Source: Chryseobacterium viscerum (lineage in GTDB: Bacteria > Bacteroidota > Bacteroidia > Flavobacteriales > Weeksellaceae). From it: DNA of 64,000 nt. Shown one piece after another: positions 17,899-27,104 of this stretch. The notes beneath the pieces are model-generated. The model saw only the letters and a list, made by a program, of their open reading frames with translations. It made no database searches and was not told where the DNA came from. The DNA lies in NCBI RefSeq assembly GCF_002899945.2, contig NZ_PPEG02000002.1:434001-498000 (forward strand). Direction: 5' to 3'. The position numbers were made by a program, and so were the translations under genes. Position 1 is the first letter of the stretch; each line of letters opens with the position of its first letter.

Positions 17899-20853
17899 TT
17901 AAAAGTTAAGTTTAAAGCCTAAAGAAACACTGGACAACAGAGAATATCGATATGAATCCGAAACTCCTGTCAACGAGGTTCTTGGATCGTATCCTTTTCT
18001 TTTAGACCACAGATACAGGTTGTTTCCCGTTACATAAATTTTAAGTCCTGATAAACCTGCTTGTTGTGCAAAACCATCAGGAAGCTGATAGGAAAGGGTT
18101 ATATCCTGAAGACTGATATAATCTGATTTGATCAGATAAAGCGTAGAGTTTCCGTTTTGATTGGTTGCATTAAGATCTACCCTTGGTAAAGCGGCAGTTG
18201 GATTTTCTGGAGTCCATGTTTTATCAAGATCTGTAGAATAGTTAGAACCATAGCTGTCAGAATGGAATAAACTTCTGTATACATCATCATAACCATATCC
18301 GCCAAATTGATATGCAAAATTCACAGCCAGATTGAATCTCTGATAGCTAAAATCGGTTCCGAATCCACCATATACCTTCGGAATAGCTGATTTTCCGGTG
18401 TTATAGTCTGTAGCTTCCTTATAATTGTTGGTCACTGTTCTTTCCTCTTTCTGAGTGACAGGATTTATAGAGGTACGGTACCATAGAGCGTCACCATTGT
18501 CAGGATTTACCCCGGCAAATTCCTTAAGGAAATAAGTGTACCGGTCTCCTCCTTCTGCCAGAATAAACAATCCGGAAACTAAACCTGTATTTCTTTGTTC
18601 GGCTGGCAATCGGGTGATCTTATTCTTATAATGTGTGGCATTGGCATAAATACTCCACTGGAACTCATCACCACGAAGAATATCTACACTTATATTAGCC
18701 TGAACACCTCTGTTCGTCATATCTCCAATGTTTCCGTATTTTACATAATAACCTGCATTGGATGGAGGAAGAGGAAGGGTATAGATCATATCCGATACTT
18801 TCCTTTCAAAATAATCTGCATTCAAGTTTATTCTGTTTTTTAAAAGCGAGATTTCAAAACCGGCATTCAGGTTTTTGGAAGTTTCCCATTTTAAGTCTTT
18901 ATTTCCCTGCTTTTTAAGAGATAGAACTGGTTTGTCATCCCCGAAATTATTAATTCCGTAGATATCCTGATAAGCATAATAATCTCTGCTGGAACCACTC
19001 AGAAGAATGTTGTCATTTCCCTGCTGTCCGTAAGAAGCTTTTAATTTTAAAGAATTAATGACAGTGTTGTCTTTAAGGAAATCTTCTTTTGCAATATTCC
19101 ATGCCAGTCCCAGTCCATAGAAATTTCCCCATCTGCTTTCCGGAGAAAAGACTGAAGAACCGTCTCTACGGATATTGGCATTAAAGAAATATTTCCCGTC
19201 ATAATTATACAGTAATCTCGTAAAATATCCTTCTACAGCATATTCATATCCGCTTCCTGATAAGTCGGTAATCTTCACGGCATTGTCAAAAGATTGAGAA
19301 TTGGGTAATAAAAGCTGCTGTTTTGATCCTGAAAACCCATCGTCTTTTATCTTATTCAGTTCGTGCCCAACCAGAATATTAAAGCTGTGACTTCCCAACT
19401 TTTTCTGATAAGTAAGCAATTGCTGATGGTTCAGTGTATATTTAAAATTAGACCCTTGTGAAATGGTACCGCCTACAGAAGATGAAGTTCCTCCTTCGGT
19501 ATTTCCGAACTGCAGGTTTCTGGTATTTTCGAGATAAGCACCAAAGTTATAAGTGAAATCTAGTCCTTTGATGATTTCGTAATTTAAACCAAGGTTAAGG
19601 TTGGTAATATTACTTATGATCTGAGACTTGTCTTTTTGAAGGTTCCCGACAGGGTTTTCAAAAACGGCATAAGATCTTGTAGCTCCGTTGGGTCCCTGAC
19701 CGTCTCCATAGTCGTATAAGGCATTTCCATTATTGTCATAAAGCCTCTGATAGTTATCATCTCTAAGAAAGACAGGATAAAAAGGAGCAATATTTCTGGC
19801 AAACTGGAAAGGATTAGAAAAGCCTCCCGTTTCCCCAAAATCCTGCTTGCTGTAAGTATAAGATAAAGCACTTGTCAGCTTCAATTTTGAAGTAATAGAA
19901 TAGTCTACATTCGATCTGATCCCGAATCGTTCAAAACCTGAAGAAATTAAATATCCTTTATCATCCAGATAATTAAGGGAAGTATATGATTTTACCTGAT
20001 CACTATTGGCATTGATACCTACAGTCGCTTCTCTTCTCAAAGCCGGTCTGAAAAGCAGTTTTTTCCAGTTGTCCTGGTATAATAATTTGGCATCAGGATT
20101 GAAAGATCCATCTTTTGAAATCAGCTGGTTGAATGGTATATTATAAGCATCATATCCCAGTTTGTTTAGTGCGGCAAGTCCTACATCATGGGGACTAGGG
20201 CCGGAAGGAACAGCGCCCGGTTGTTTCAGTCTTGCAATCTCACCAATTCTGGCTCTGTTGTAATAGGCGGTATAATAATCCTGTGGAGAGGTATAGACTG
20301 AATAGTCTTCAATAGATCTGAAATTGACCCCGGTTCTTACATCTGCTTCAATACTCAACCCTTTGTTTTTACCTCTTTTTGTATTGACAATAATAACTCC
20401 GTTAGCCCCTCTGGAACCATATAAAGCATTTGATGAAGCATCTTCAAGAAATGAAATACTTTCAATATCCGATGACGCAATACTGTTCAGGTTTCCGCTG
20501 TACGGAATACCATCCAGTACAATTAGCGGGTCACTGGATGCATTGATAGAACCTATTCCTCTCATTCTGATGGTGGGCTGGGAGCCCGGTTGTCCGGAGG
20601 AAATCACCTGTACCCCTGCTACTTTTCCTCCAATTCCCTGAAGGATATTTCCGTTCTGAAGATTAGAAAGGTCTTTGGCCTTCAATGACTGTACAGATCC
20701 TGTGATTTCTTCTTTTTTCTGCTTTCCAAAAGCTACCACCACGACTTCTTTTATGGAGGTTTCCTTGGAAAGGCTGTCTTTACTTTGTGCAAAACCATAT
20801 TCCGCGAATAGGAGTAAGGCCAATACACCAAGTTTGCATTGTTTCTTTTTCAT
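17899..20853 (-). CDS. SusC/RagA family TonB-dependent outer-membrane transporter
   Basis: 984 residues. After the signal peptide (ending YGFAQ) the protein goes straight to the TonB box region IKEVVVVAFGKQKKEEITGS and the plug domain (LQGIGGKVAGVQVISSGQPG, IRMRGIGSI, DPLIVLDGIPY, LYGSRGANGVIIVNT). The 22-strand barrel follows, ending in the terminal aromatic strand SVSLGFKLNF. The usual N-terminal carboxypeptidase-regulatory-like domain of SusC is absent. It imports the ligand captured by the adjacent SusD using TonB energy. Confidence 0.95.
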   Translation of the reverse strand: MKKKQCKLGVLALLLFAEYGFAQSKDSLSKETSIKEVVVVAFGKQKKEEITGSVQSLKAKDLSNLQNGNILQGIGGKVAGVQVISSGQPGSQPTIRMRGIGSINASSDPLIVLDGIPYSGNLNSIASSDIESISFLEDASSNALYGSRGANGVIIVNTKRGKNKGLSIEADVRTGVNFRSIEDYSVYTSPQDYYTAYYNRARIGEIARLKQPGAVPSGPSPHDVGLAALNKLGYDAYNIPFNQLISKDGSFNPDAKLLYQDNWKKLLFRPALRREATVGINANSDQVKSYTSLNYLDDKGYLISSGFERFGIRSNVDYSITSKLKLTSALSYTYSKQDFGETGGFSNPFQFARNIAPFYPVFLRDDNYQRLYDNNGNALYDYGDGQGPNGATRSYAVFENPVGNLQKDKSQIISNITNLNLGLNYEIIKGLDFTYNFGAYLENTRNLQFGNTEGGTSSSVGGTISQGSNFKYTLNHQQLLTYQKKLGSHSFNILVGHELNKIKDDGFSGSKQQLLLPNSQSFDNAVKITDLSGSGYEYAVEGYFTRLLYNYDGKYFFNANIRRDGSSVFSPESRWGNFYGLGLAWNIAKEDFLKDNTVINSLKLKASYGQQGNDNILLSGSSRDYYAYQDIYGINNFGDDKPVLSLKKQGNKDLKWETSKNLNAGFEISLLKNRINLNADYFERKVSDMIYTLPLPPSNAGYYVKYGNIGDMTNRGVQANISVDILRGDEFQWSIYANATHYKNKITRLPAEQRNTGLVSGLFILAEGGDRYTYFLKEFAGVNPDNGDALWYRTSINPVTQKEERTVTNNYKEATDYNTGKSAIPKVYGGFGTDFSYQRFNLAVNFAYQFGGYGYDDVYRSLFHSDSYGSNYSTDLDKTWTPENPTAALPRVDLNATNQNGNSTLYLIKSDYISLQDITLSYQLPDGFAQQAGLSGLKIYVTGNNLYLWSKRKGYDPRTSLTGVSDSYRYSLLSSVSLGFKLNF

Positions 20854-21616
20854 TATATATTAATCTAGGGTTAAAATTGAACTGTGTATTACTGTTGATC
20901 TCTGTAAGAAAAAATGAGATTTCCTGCCTCCTTTTTCAGGGAGGTGGTAAGAAATAAAATATTAAAATTTACAGGAGATGTACCCGGATTAAATAAGCCT
21001 TGACTTTGGCTTTAATTCCTACAGTAATGAATGTATCTTTTAGAAAGCTATGACATCATTATTTTGCACATCATATCAAAGCACATATTTTGAGAAATAC
21101 AGTTGTGCTGTGAATGGCATGACACTACAGAACATTGATGCTGTACAGGAGCTGCCGTCAGAAGGGTGCAATAGTAAGAATTAAAGGTATTCTTATTCAT
21201 GAGAATAAAGTTTATGTTTTTTTTAACTGGGTCAAAATTATTTAATAATTGGTAAATCAGGATTAAAGAGGAGTATGAGATAAATCATATTAGTCTACTA
21301 AATTAGTAGGTTAATAAAATAAAAGATATTTTTATTGATTTATTTACCTGAAAAACAATAGGTTGTAGTTGAGTTAGAAAATGTTAAAAAATTATAAAAA
21401 AGAACCTTTTTCACGGTGAATTAAAATTAACACAATAAGTCTATTGATTTTGTAGACTTTTAATTTATTTTATAGCATGAAGAATGATAAGAGTAGGGAT
21501 TAAGAGCTTTATCCTGGTATCCGCTCACATTCTTCTTTTGGTTAAGAAGAAGATAGATTCGGCGAAGTCTCTTTTAGGTACATTTCGGAATTTTACATCA
21601 ACAAAAAATTAAAGAA
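20854..21616. other. 763-bp intergenic region between SusC and the NmrA-like gene
   Basis: No convincing gene. It must hold the minus-strand promoter of the SusC operon and the plus-strand promoter of the next gene. Visible symmetric elements are CTACTAAATTAGTAG near 21295-21309 and AATTATTTAATAATT near 21236-21250, both AT-rich and possible operator sites. There is no riboswitch-like fold that I recognise. Confidence 0.4.
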
Positions 21617-22528
21617 ATGAATATTGTTTTAACTGGTTCCATCGGGAACATCGGAAAACCGCTTACCAAAGAACTTATACAAAAAGGACATTCAGTAACG
21701 GTGATTAGCAGTAATGAAGAACGGGCAGGTTCTATCAGAGCGTTGGGTGCAAAAGCCGCTATAGGAAGTATGTTTGATGTAGACTTTCTCACAGAAACAT
21801 TTACAGGAGCGGATATTGTCTATTTAATGGAAACAATGGAAGCGGCAGGTGATATGTTTGATAAAAACATTGATTTTATCGGAGAAATCAGTAGAATTGG
21901 ACAAAATTACAAAACTGCCGTGGAACGTTCGGGAGTGAAGAAGATTATCCACCTCAGCAGTATTGGAGCCCATACAGATAAAGGGACAGGTATTATTGTA
22001 TTTCATTATCATGTAGAACAGATTTTGAGACAATTGGCTTATGATGTTGTGATTAAATTCATTCGGCCTGTCGGTATTTACTTCAATATGTTTTCGTTCA
22101 TTAATACGATAAAAAACAAAGGAGCAATTATTTCCAATTGGGGGGGAGATCAAAAAGAGCCCTGGGTTTCTCCATTGGATATTGCAGATGTTGTCGCTGA
22201 AGAAATGGAGAAACCATTTGTAGAAAGGGAAGTGCGCTATGTAGCCAGTGATGAGGTTTCTCCTGATGAAATTACGAAAGCGCTGGGAGAATCTATCGGT
22301 AAACCGGATTTAGAGTGGAAGGTGATTTCAGATGAAGAATTATTAAAAAACTGGCTTAATATCGGTTTCAATGAACAGGTAGCGAGAGGTTTTGTAGAAA
22401 CTCAGGCAGCTCAGGGAAGCGGAATTCTCTATGAAGACTATTATCAGCATCAGCCTGTTTTAGGAAAAGTAAAACTGGTAGATTTTGCAAAGGAATTTGC
22501 TGCTGCTTATCATCATGATGAAAAGTAA
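21617..22528 (+). CDS. NmrA-like NAD(P)-binding Rossmann protein
   Basis: 303 residues. The dinucleotide-binding motif is VLTGSIGNIGKPLTKELI at the N-terminus. An atypical SDR core follows: GADIVYLMETMEAAGD, KKIIHLSSIGAHTDKG and FIRPVGIYFNMFSFI. The substrate part has WVSPLDIADVVAEE and YVASDEVSPDEITKALGE. NmrA-type proteins either reduce small substrates or sense redox state, and no strict catalytic YxxxK is visible. It is followed by an AraC-type regulator on the same strand, which probably responds to the same stimulus. Confidence 0.88.
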   Translation: MNIVLTGSIGNIGKPLTKELIQKGHSVTVISSNEERAGSIRALGAKAAIGSMFDVDFLTETFTGADIVYLMETMEAAGDMFDKNIDFIGEISRIGQNYKTAVERSGVKKIIHLSSIGAHTDKGTGIIVFHYHVEQILRQLAYDVVIKFIRPVGIYFNMFSFINTIKNKGAIISNWGGDQKEPWVSPLDIADVVAEEMEKPFVEREVRYVASDEVSPDEITKALGESIGKPDLEWKVISDEELLKNWLNIGFNEQVARGFVETQAAQGSGILYEDYYQHQPVLGKVKLVDFAKEFAAAYHHDEK

Positions 22529-22708
22529 ATAGTGAACCACAAAAGTCACAAAAGATATACACACTTAAGTAAGCTTAAGAGAATATTTTGTGTAGAGTAC
22601 GTTCACACAAGTTTTAAAAACCTTTGATTTTTTCTGTTAATTGAACTTCTAATGCTGATAAGGGAAATAATAAGGTGTCCTGTAAAAACAATTTGTAATT
22701 TTATAGAC

Positions 22709-23629
22709 ATGGAACGACGGGTTACAAAAAGAATAAAGAGTATCACAGAATTTCACCGTTCAAGAGGGCTGCCACCTCCCGAGCATCCGCTGATCAGTGT
22801 GATCGACTATAAAGATGTAAAGCGGCCTTCAGATATTGGAGAGGTCAACTGGATGCTGGATTTTTATCAGATTTCTTTAAAAATAGGAATCAATGGTAAG
22901 TTAAAATACGGCCAGCAGGAGTATGATTTTGATGAAGGAACCCTATTTTTCATTTCGCCCAATCAGGTTTTCAGAATTGAAGCGGAAGCAGGTCCCCAGG
23001 AAAAACAATCCGGTTGGATGCTCCTGATTCACCCTGATTTTCTGTGGGGAACATCGCTCGCTAAAACGATCAAACAATATGACTTTTTTGATTATTCCGT
23101 GAATGAAGCTTTGTTTCTTTCAAAAAAAGAAGAGCTTACCATCAATCGGATTATAGAAAATATTGAGCAGGAATACCATGCTGTGATTGATAAGTTCAGC
23201 CAGAATATTATCATTTCCCATATTGAAACATTACTCAATTACTCCGAAAGGTTTTATGAACGGCAGTTTATTACCAGAAAAATTACCCATCATACTATTC
23301 TTAACCGCTTAGAGTCCTTATTGGATCATTATTTTAGTGATAATGATTTGGTTTCAAAAGGATTGCCTACGGTTCAGTTTGTTGCCAATGAACTTGGGAT
23401 ATCTCCCAATTATCTTAGCCGTTTATTAACAACGCTTACGGGCCAAAGCACTCAGCAGTTGATCCATGAAAAACTGATTGAAAAGGCTAAAGAAAAACTC
23501 TCTACCACAGATTTATCTGTAAGTGAAATCGCTTATGAATTAGGTTTTGAGCACCCACAGTCGTTTACAAAACTCTTTAAAAGTAAAACACTTCTTTCTC
23601 CACTGGAGTTTAGAACTTCCTTTCAGTAA
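22709..23629 (+). CDS. AraC family transcriptional regulator
   Basis: 306 residues from the ATG at 22709; an earlier in-frame ATG at 22652 would add 19 residues unlike the family. A TAATTTTA box ends 4 bases before the chosen ATG. The N-terminal cupin-like sensing domain contains LKYGQQEYDFDEGTLFFISP. The C-terminal double helix-turn-helix contains VQFVANELGISPNYLSRLLT and SVSEIAYELGFEHPQSFTKL. The preceding NmrA-like gene is a likely target. A strong terminator follows. Confidence 0.9.
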   Translation: MERRVTKRIKSITEFHRSRGLPPPEHPLISVIDYKDVKRPSDIGEVNWMLDFYQISLKIGINGKLKYGQQEYDFDEGTLFFISPNQVFRIEAEAGPQEKQSGWMLLIHPDFLWGTSLAKTIKQYDFFDYSVNEALFLSKKEELTINRIIENIEQEYHAVIDKFSQNIIISHIETLLNYSERFYERQFITRKITHHTILNRLESLLDHYFSDNDLVSKGLPTVQFVANELGISPNYLSRLLTTLTGQSTQQLIHEKLIEKAKEKLSTTDLSVSEIAYELGFEHPQSFTKLFKSKTLLSPLEFRTSFQ

Positions 23630-23661
23630 ATAGGAAATATGACACTTTTATGATAAATATA

Positions 23662-23706
23662 GAACCCCAGCATCATTTATTTTTTAAATGATGCTGGGGT
23701 TTTTTA
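23662..23706 (+). terminator. Rho-independent terminator after the AraC gene
   Basis: AACCCCAGCATCATTT pairs perfectly with AAATGATGCTGGGGTT around a 6-base loop, followed by TTTT. Confidence 0.92.
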
Positions 23707-23756
23707 AGATCAAAGAAGACAAAATCAATAAAGCAGATAGAGAAAAGCTAAAACAA

Positions 23757-23780
23757 TAAATAGACAACTTTGTCTATTTA
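23757..23780. promoter_or_regulatory. Perfect 24-bp palindromic operator upstream of tetR
   Basis: TAAATAGACAA and TTGTCTATTTA form a perfect 11-bp inverted repeat around CT. It ends 17 bases before the TetR start codon and 5 bases before the -7 box, a classic position for TetR autorepression. Confidence 0.85.
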
Positions 23781-23785
23781 TTACA

Positions 23786-23793
23786 TACCTTTG
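23786..23793 (+). promoter_or_regulatory. TAnnTTTG -7 promoter box for the tetR operon
   Basis: TACCTTTG matches the Bacteroidota -7 consensus and ends 4 bases before the ATG, so transcription would begin at or next to the start codon (leaderless or nearly so). No clear -33 TTTG at standard spacing; the palindrome occupies that area. Confidence 0.6.
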
Positions 23794-23797
23794 CTTC

Positions 23798-24361
23798 ATG
23801 AAACAGAGAGGACAGGTTGTCATTGACAAAATTTTAGATACCGCAGAAAAACTATTCTACGAGCAAGGGTATAGTAATACAGGTATTAATCAGATCATCA
23901 GTGAATCTGATATTGCAAAAGCATCTTTGTATAAACATTTTGAAACAAAGACAGATCTATTGGTCGCCTATATCCAGCGCATGCATCAGCTTTGGTTTAG
24001 CAGGCTTGAAGCAAGCGTTAGCGAAGTGAGTGATCCGAAGGAAAAACTGCTGGCTATTTTTGATCACCATACCAAACGGCAGGAAATCAGGCAGTATGGA
24101 GGCTGTCCGTTTATCAAAGCCAATGATGAAGCAGGAACAAGCGATCCCAGGGTTTTAGCAGAGATTCAGGCTACAAAAGTTCACAGCAAAAATTTTATCA
24201 GGACTCTTGTTATGAATTCCGGTCACAAAAAGACTCTTACAGATGAAGAATTAACAGAAACAATTTATGTCATGCTGGAAGGCTCCATTGTCACCGCTTC
24301 TGTTTTTAAAAAGCCGGATGAAATACAATCTGCAAAAAAAATTATTCAAAAACTGATTTAA
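23798..24361 (+). CDS. TetR/AcrR family repressor
   Basis: 187 residues. The N-terminal helix-turn-helix is ILDTAEKLFYEQGYSNTGIN followed by QIISESDIAKASLYKHFETK. The C-terminal ligand and dimerisation domain contains GGCPFIKANDEAG, a motif seen in the TetR subgroup close to AcrR/NemR-like regulators that react with electrophiles; its Cys could be a sensor (inference). It heads an operon with an exporter and two alkylation-repair enzymes, with only a 1-base gap to the MFS gene, and is likely to bind the 24-bp palindrome. Confidence 0.92.
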   Translation: MKQRGQVVIDKILDTAEKLFYEQGYSNTGINQIISESDIAKASLYKHFETKTDLLVAYIQRMHQLWFSRLEASVSEVSDPKEKLLAIFDHHTKRQEIRQYGGCPFIKANDEAGTSDPRVLAEIQATKVHSKNFIRTLVMNSGHKKTLTDEELTETIYVMLEGSIVTASVFKKPDEIQSAKKIIQKLI

Positions 24362-24362
24362 A

Positions 24363-25775
24363 ATGAAACCCACAACCAATAAATGGCTGGAACTGATCAT
24401 TGTTCTGGCTGCTCCCTTACTTTCCGTTATCGATGTATTTATTATCAATATCGCAATACCCACGATTAAAAAAGGAATTCATGCCACCGATGGCGAAATG
24501 CAGTTCGTGATTGCCGGATATCTTCTCGGGTATGCTGCTTTTCTGATTACAGGAGGCAGGGCTGGAGACCACTTCGGAAGGAAAAAAGTTTTCTTTTGGG
24601 GAATGTTTGCCTTTACCGTAGCATCCTGTTTATGTGGATTGTCACAATCAGCATTCCAATTGAACGTTACAAGATTTTTTCAGGGATTAAGCGCTTCATT
24701 TATGGTTCCGCAGACAATAGCATTCATTCAGGTGCTTTTTACAGATACCAAAGAACGGGCAAAAGCATTTGGATTATACGGAATTACTTTGGGTACAGCC
24801 GCTGCGATAGGGCAGGTGCTGGGGGGCTATTTATCAGATACACATTGGGTGATAGAAGGCTGGAGGCTGGTTTTCTTTATCAATCTTCCAATAGGAATCA
24901 TTACACTTTGGGCCACACACAAATACGTTACTGAAACCCCCAGACATGAAAGTACAAAATTTGATTATACCGGAATACTCATTCTCACATTGGCTCTGTT
25001 TTCCCTTATCTATCCTTTGATTCAGGGGCGGGAGGCTGGATGGCCGTTGTGGAGTTTCGGACTGTTGGGACTGTCTTTTATGCTGTTTGTTATTTTCATT
25101 TATAATCAAAGAATGAAGCTAAGCAGAAGCGGAAACCCCTTGATTGATGTTAGATTATTTAAAATAAAAGATTTTAATATCGGATTAACGGCCGTTTTAT
25201 TTCACTTTATGCTGCATACCGCCTATTTATTATTGAGTGCGGTGTATCTCCAGAATGGGCTTGGCATTTCAGCCCTTGATTCCGGGTTGTATTTTATCGC
25301 TCCGGGGATTTTATTTGTCGTTTCTTCTGTAATGGCTTCCCGTCTGATTATAAAATATGGAAAGAGAGTATTGCAGGTAGGCGTCCTTATTCTGTTTATA
25401 GCATTTTATCTTCAGATGACCCTTTGGAAACCGGGAATCAGTAACGGATTGGTAATAGGATTAATGGCAGCATGGGGATTTGGAAATGGTCTTGTGCTTC
25501 CTTCATTATTGAATATTGCCCTTAAAAATGTTCCTTCTCAATATGCGGGAGGCGCAGCAGGAATTTATTCCACTTTTCAGCAGACCGCTTCTGCATTAGG
25601 AGTAAGTGTTATTGGGGGAGTATTTTTCTATTTTTCAAAAGAAAGCTGGCAGACTGCTTACCACTTCGGAATTATTTGTATATTGATTTGCCTGGTTATG
25701 GTAGGCGTTATGCTGCAAGTATTACCAGGCTCTGAACCTGTAAGTGAACGCAGTAAAAAAATTATAAAAACATAA
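24363..25775 (+). CDS. MFS drug exporter (DHA2, EmrB/QacA type)
   Basis: 470 residues with about 14 membrane segments. Motif A is GGRAGDHFGRKKVF after TM2. The TM4 motif R-F-QG is in VTRFFQGLSASFMVPQ, and the antiporter motif C is GITLGTAAAIGQVLGGYLSD. DHA2 proteins expel lipophilic or cationic drugs using the proton gradient. The gene lies between the TetR repressor and a methyltransferase that overlaps its stop codon, so the exported compound is probably one that damages DNA by alkylation (inference from context). Confidence 0.93.
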   Translation: MKPTTNKWLELIIVLAAPLLSVIDVFIINIAIPTIKKGIHATDGEMQFVIAGYLLGYAAFLITGGRAGDHFGRKKVFFWGMFAFTVASCLCGLSQSAFQLNVTRFFQGLSASFMVPQTIAFIQVLFTDTKERAKAFGLYGITLGTAAAIGQVLGGYLSDTHWVIEGWRLVFFINLPIGIITLWATHKYVTETPRHESTKFDYTGILILTLALFSLIYPLIQGREAGWPLWSFGLLGLSFMLFVIFIYNQRMKLSRSGNPLIDVRLFKIKDFNIGLTAVLFHFMLHTAYLLLSAVYLQNGLGISALDSGLYFIAPGILFVVSSVMASRLIIKYGKRVLQVGVLILFIAFYLQMTLWKPGISNGLVIGLMAAWGFGNGLVLPSLLNIALKNVPSQYAGGAAGIYSTFQQTASALGVSVIGGVFFYFSKESWQTAYHFGIICILICLVMVGVMLQVLPGSEPVSERSKKIIKT

Positions 25776-26287
25776 TGAAAGATCCTGATGAATTGGTTTA
25801 TAAAGATGTTTTGTCTCCTGTGGGACTGATCAAAGTGATTGCTTCTGATAAAGGACTTGTTGCGATCATCTGGGAAGGTGAAGACTACACAAGAACAAAG
25901 CTTTCTGCTCCTGTGAAAACAGAAGAGCATCCCATTATTTTGCAGGCAGAGAAAGAGCTTAAAGAATATTTTGAAAATAAAAGAACCATTTTTACCGTAC
26001 CTCTTGATTTTAAAGGAACCGATTTTCAGGTTAAAGTTTGGACCGCTTTATTAAAAGTTCCATACGGTATAACAAAAACATACGGAGAACTTGCAAAAAT
26101 CCTGGGTGATGTGAAAGCCGTTCGTGCTGTAGGGGGAGCTTTAAACAAAAATCCAGTATCCATCATTGTTCCCTGTCACAGAATCATTGGAGTATCGGGA
26201 AAACTGACCGGTTTTGCAGGAGGATTAAAAAATAAATTGATACTTCTGGATCTGGAAAGAGGATATGCAATGCCTTCTTTATTTTAA
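25775..26287 (+). CDS. ogt: Methylated-DNA--protein-cysteine S-methyltransferase
   Basis: 170 residues. It moves the methyl group from O6-methylguanine or O4-methylthymine to its own Cys, a one-shot direct reversal. The N-terminal RNase H-like part is short. The DNA-binding helix-turn-helix is TKTYGELAKILGDVKAVRAV with the arginine finger (VRAVGGAL). The active site is IIVPCHRIIG with the acceptor Cys. Its start codon overlaps the MFS stop and its stop overlaps the next gene, so the operon is translationally coupled. It lacks an Ada regulatory domain; regulation is presumably through TetR. Confidence 0.94.
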   Translation: MKDPDELVYKDVLSPVGLIKVIASDKGLVAIIWEGEDYTRTKLSAPVKTEEHPIILQAEKELKEYFENKRTIFTVPLDFKGTDFQVKVWTALLKVPYGITKTYGELAKILGDVKAVRAVGGALNKNPVSIIVPCHRIIGVSGKLTGFAGGLKNKLILLDLERGYAMPSLF

Positions 26288-26982
26288 TGAAAAAAGGAAC
26301 GATGAATAAAAAAACAGATTCTGAAACCTCAGCAATTACGACAGAGGTTTTCCATTCAGAAAACTTCCATGAATTGTGCAATTATTTAGCAAACCGGGAT
26401 CCTGATTTAAAATTAATTTTAGATACTCATGGATATCCACCAATGTGGACACGGGAAAATACTTTTGAAACGCTTGTTCATATTATTCTGGAACAGCAGG
26501 TCTCTTTAGCATCGGCTTTGGCAGCTTTACGGCAGTTAATAGAAAAAACAAAGACCATCACTCCGGAGCAGATTCTTGCGCTCAGCGATGAAGAAATGAG
26601 AGCCTGCTATGTAAGCCGCCAGAAAACGATTTATATCAGAGGGCTGGCACAAGCAATGATTAATGGAGAAATTAATCTTGAGAAAATGCCGGAAATGCCT
26701 AATGATGAGGTTCGCAAAACATTAATTCAACTTAAAGGAATCGGTAATTGGACTATTGATGTGTACTTAATGTTCACGCTTCAAAGAACAGATATTTTTC
26801 CTATTGGTGACCTGGCAGCTGTCAATGCTTTAAAACGCTTGAAAAACCTTTCTCCCAAGATGGGCAGAGAGGAAATCCTTGAAATGACAAAACAATGGGC
26901 CCCCTTAAGATCAGTCGCATCAATGATACTATGGCATTATTATCTGTCAGATTCCCGTAAAAAAACGAAAGTTCAGTTTTAA
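26287..26982 (+). CDS. DNA-3-methyladenine glycosylase, AlkA/HhH-GPD type
   Basis: 231 residues from an ATG overlapping the ogt stop; the internal MNKKTD at residue 6 is an alternative start. The helix-hairpin-helix is LIQLKGIGNWTIDVYLMFTL. The catalytic Asp is in FPIGDLAAVNALKRL. The N-terminal half has LVHIILEQQVSLASALAAL, the Q-Q motif of this superfamily. It excises alkylated purines and leaves an abasic site. There is no FeS cluster loop, so it is AlkA-like rather than Nth-like. Last gene of the tetR operon. Confidence 0.92.
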   Translation: MKKGTMNKKTDSETSAITTEVFHSENFHELCNYLANRDPDLKLILDTHGYPPMWTRENTFETLVHIILEQQVSLASALAALRQLIEKTKTITPEQILALSDEEMRACYVSRQKTIYIRGLAQAMINGEINLEKMPEMPNDEVRKTLIQLKGIGNWTIDVYLMFTLQRTDIFPIGDLAAVNALKRLKNLSPKMGREEILEMTKQWAPLRSVASMILWHYYLSDSRKKTKVQF

Positions 26983-27104
26983 AGCACTATTGAAGGTTTT
27001 TAACAGAAAAATTAATATTATTTTTAAAACAGCTCTATTCTGCACAATTTTTGCTGTAACAAGCTACTTTTAACGGACACCCTTCCAATATAATATTATA
27101 ATCT

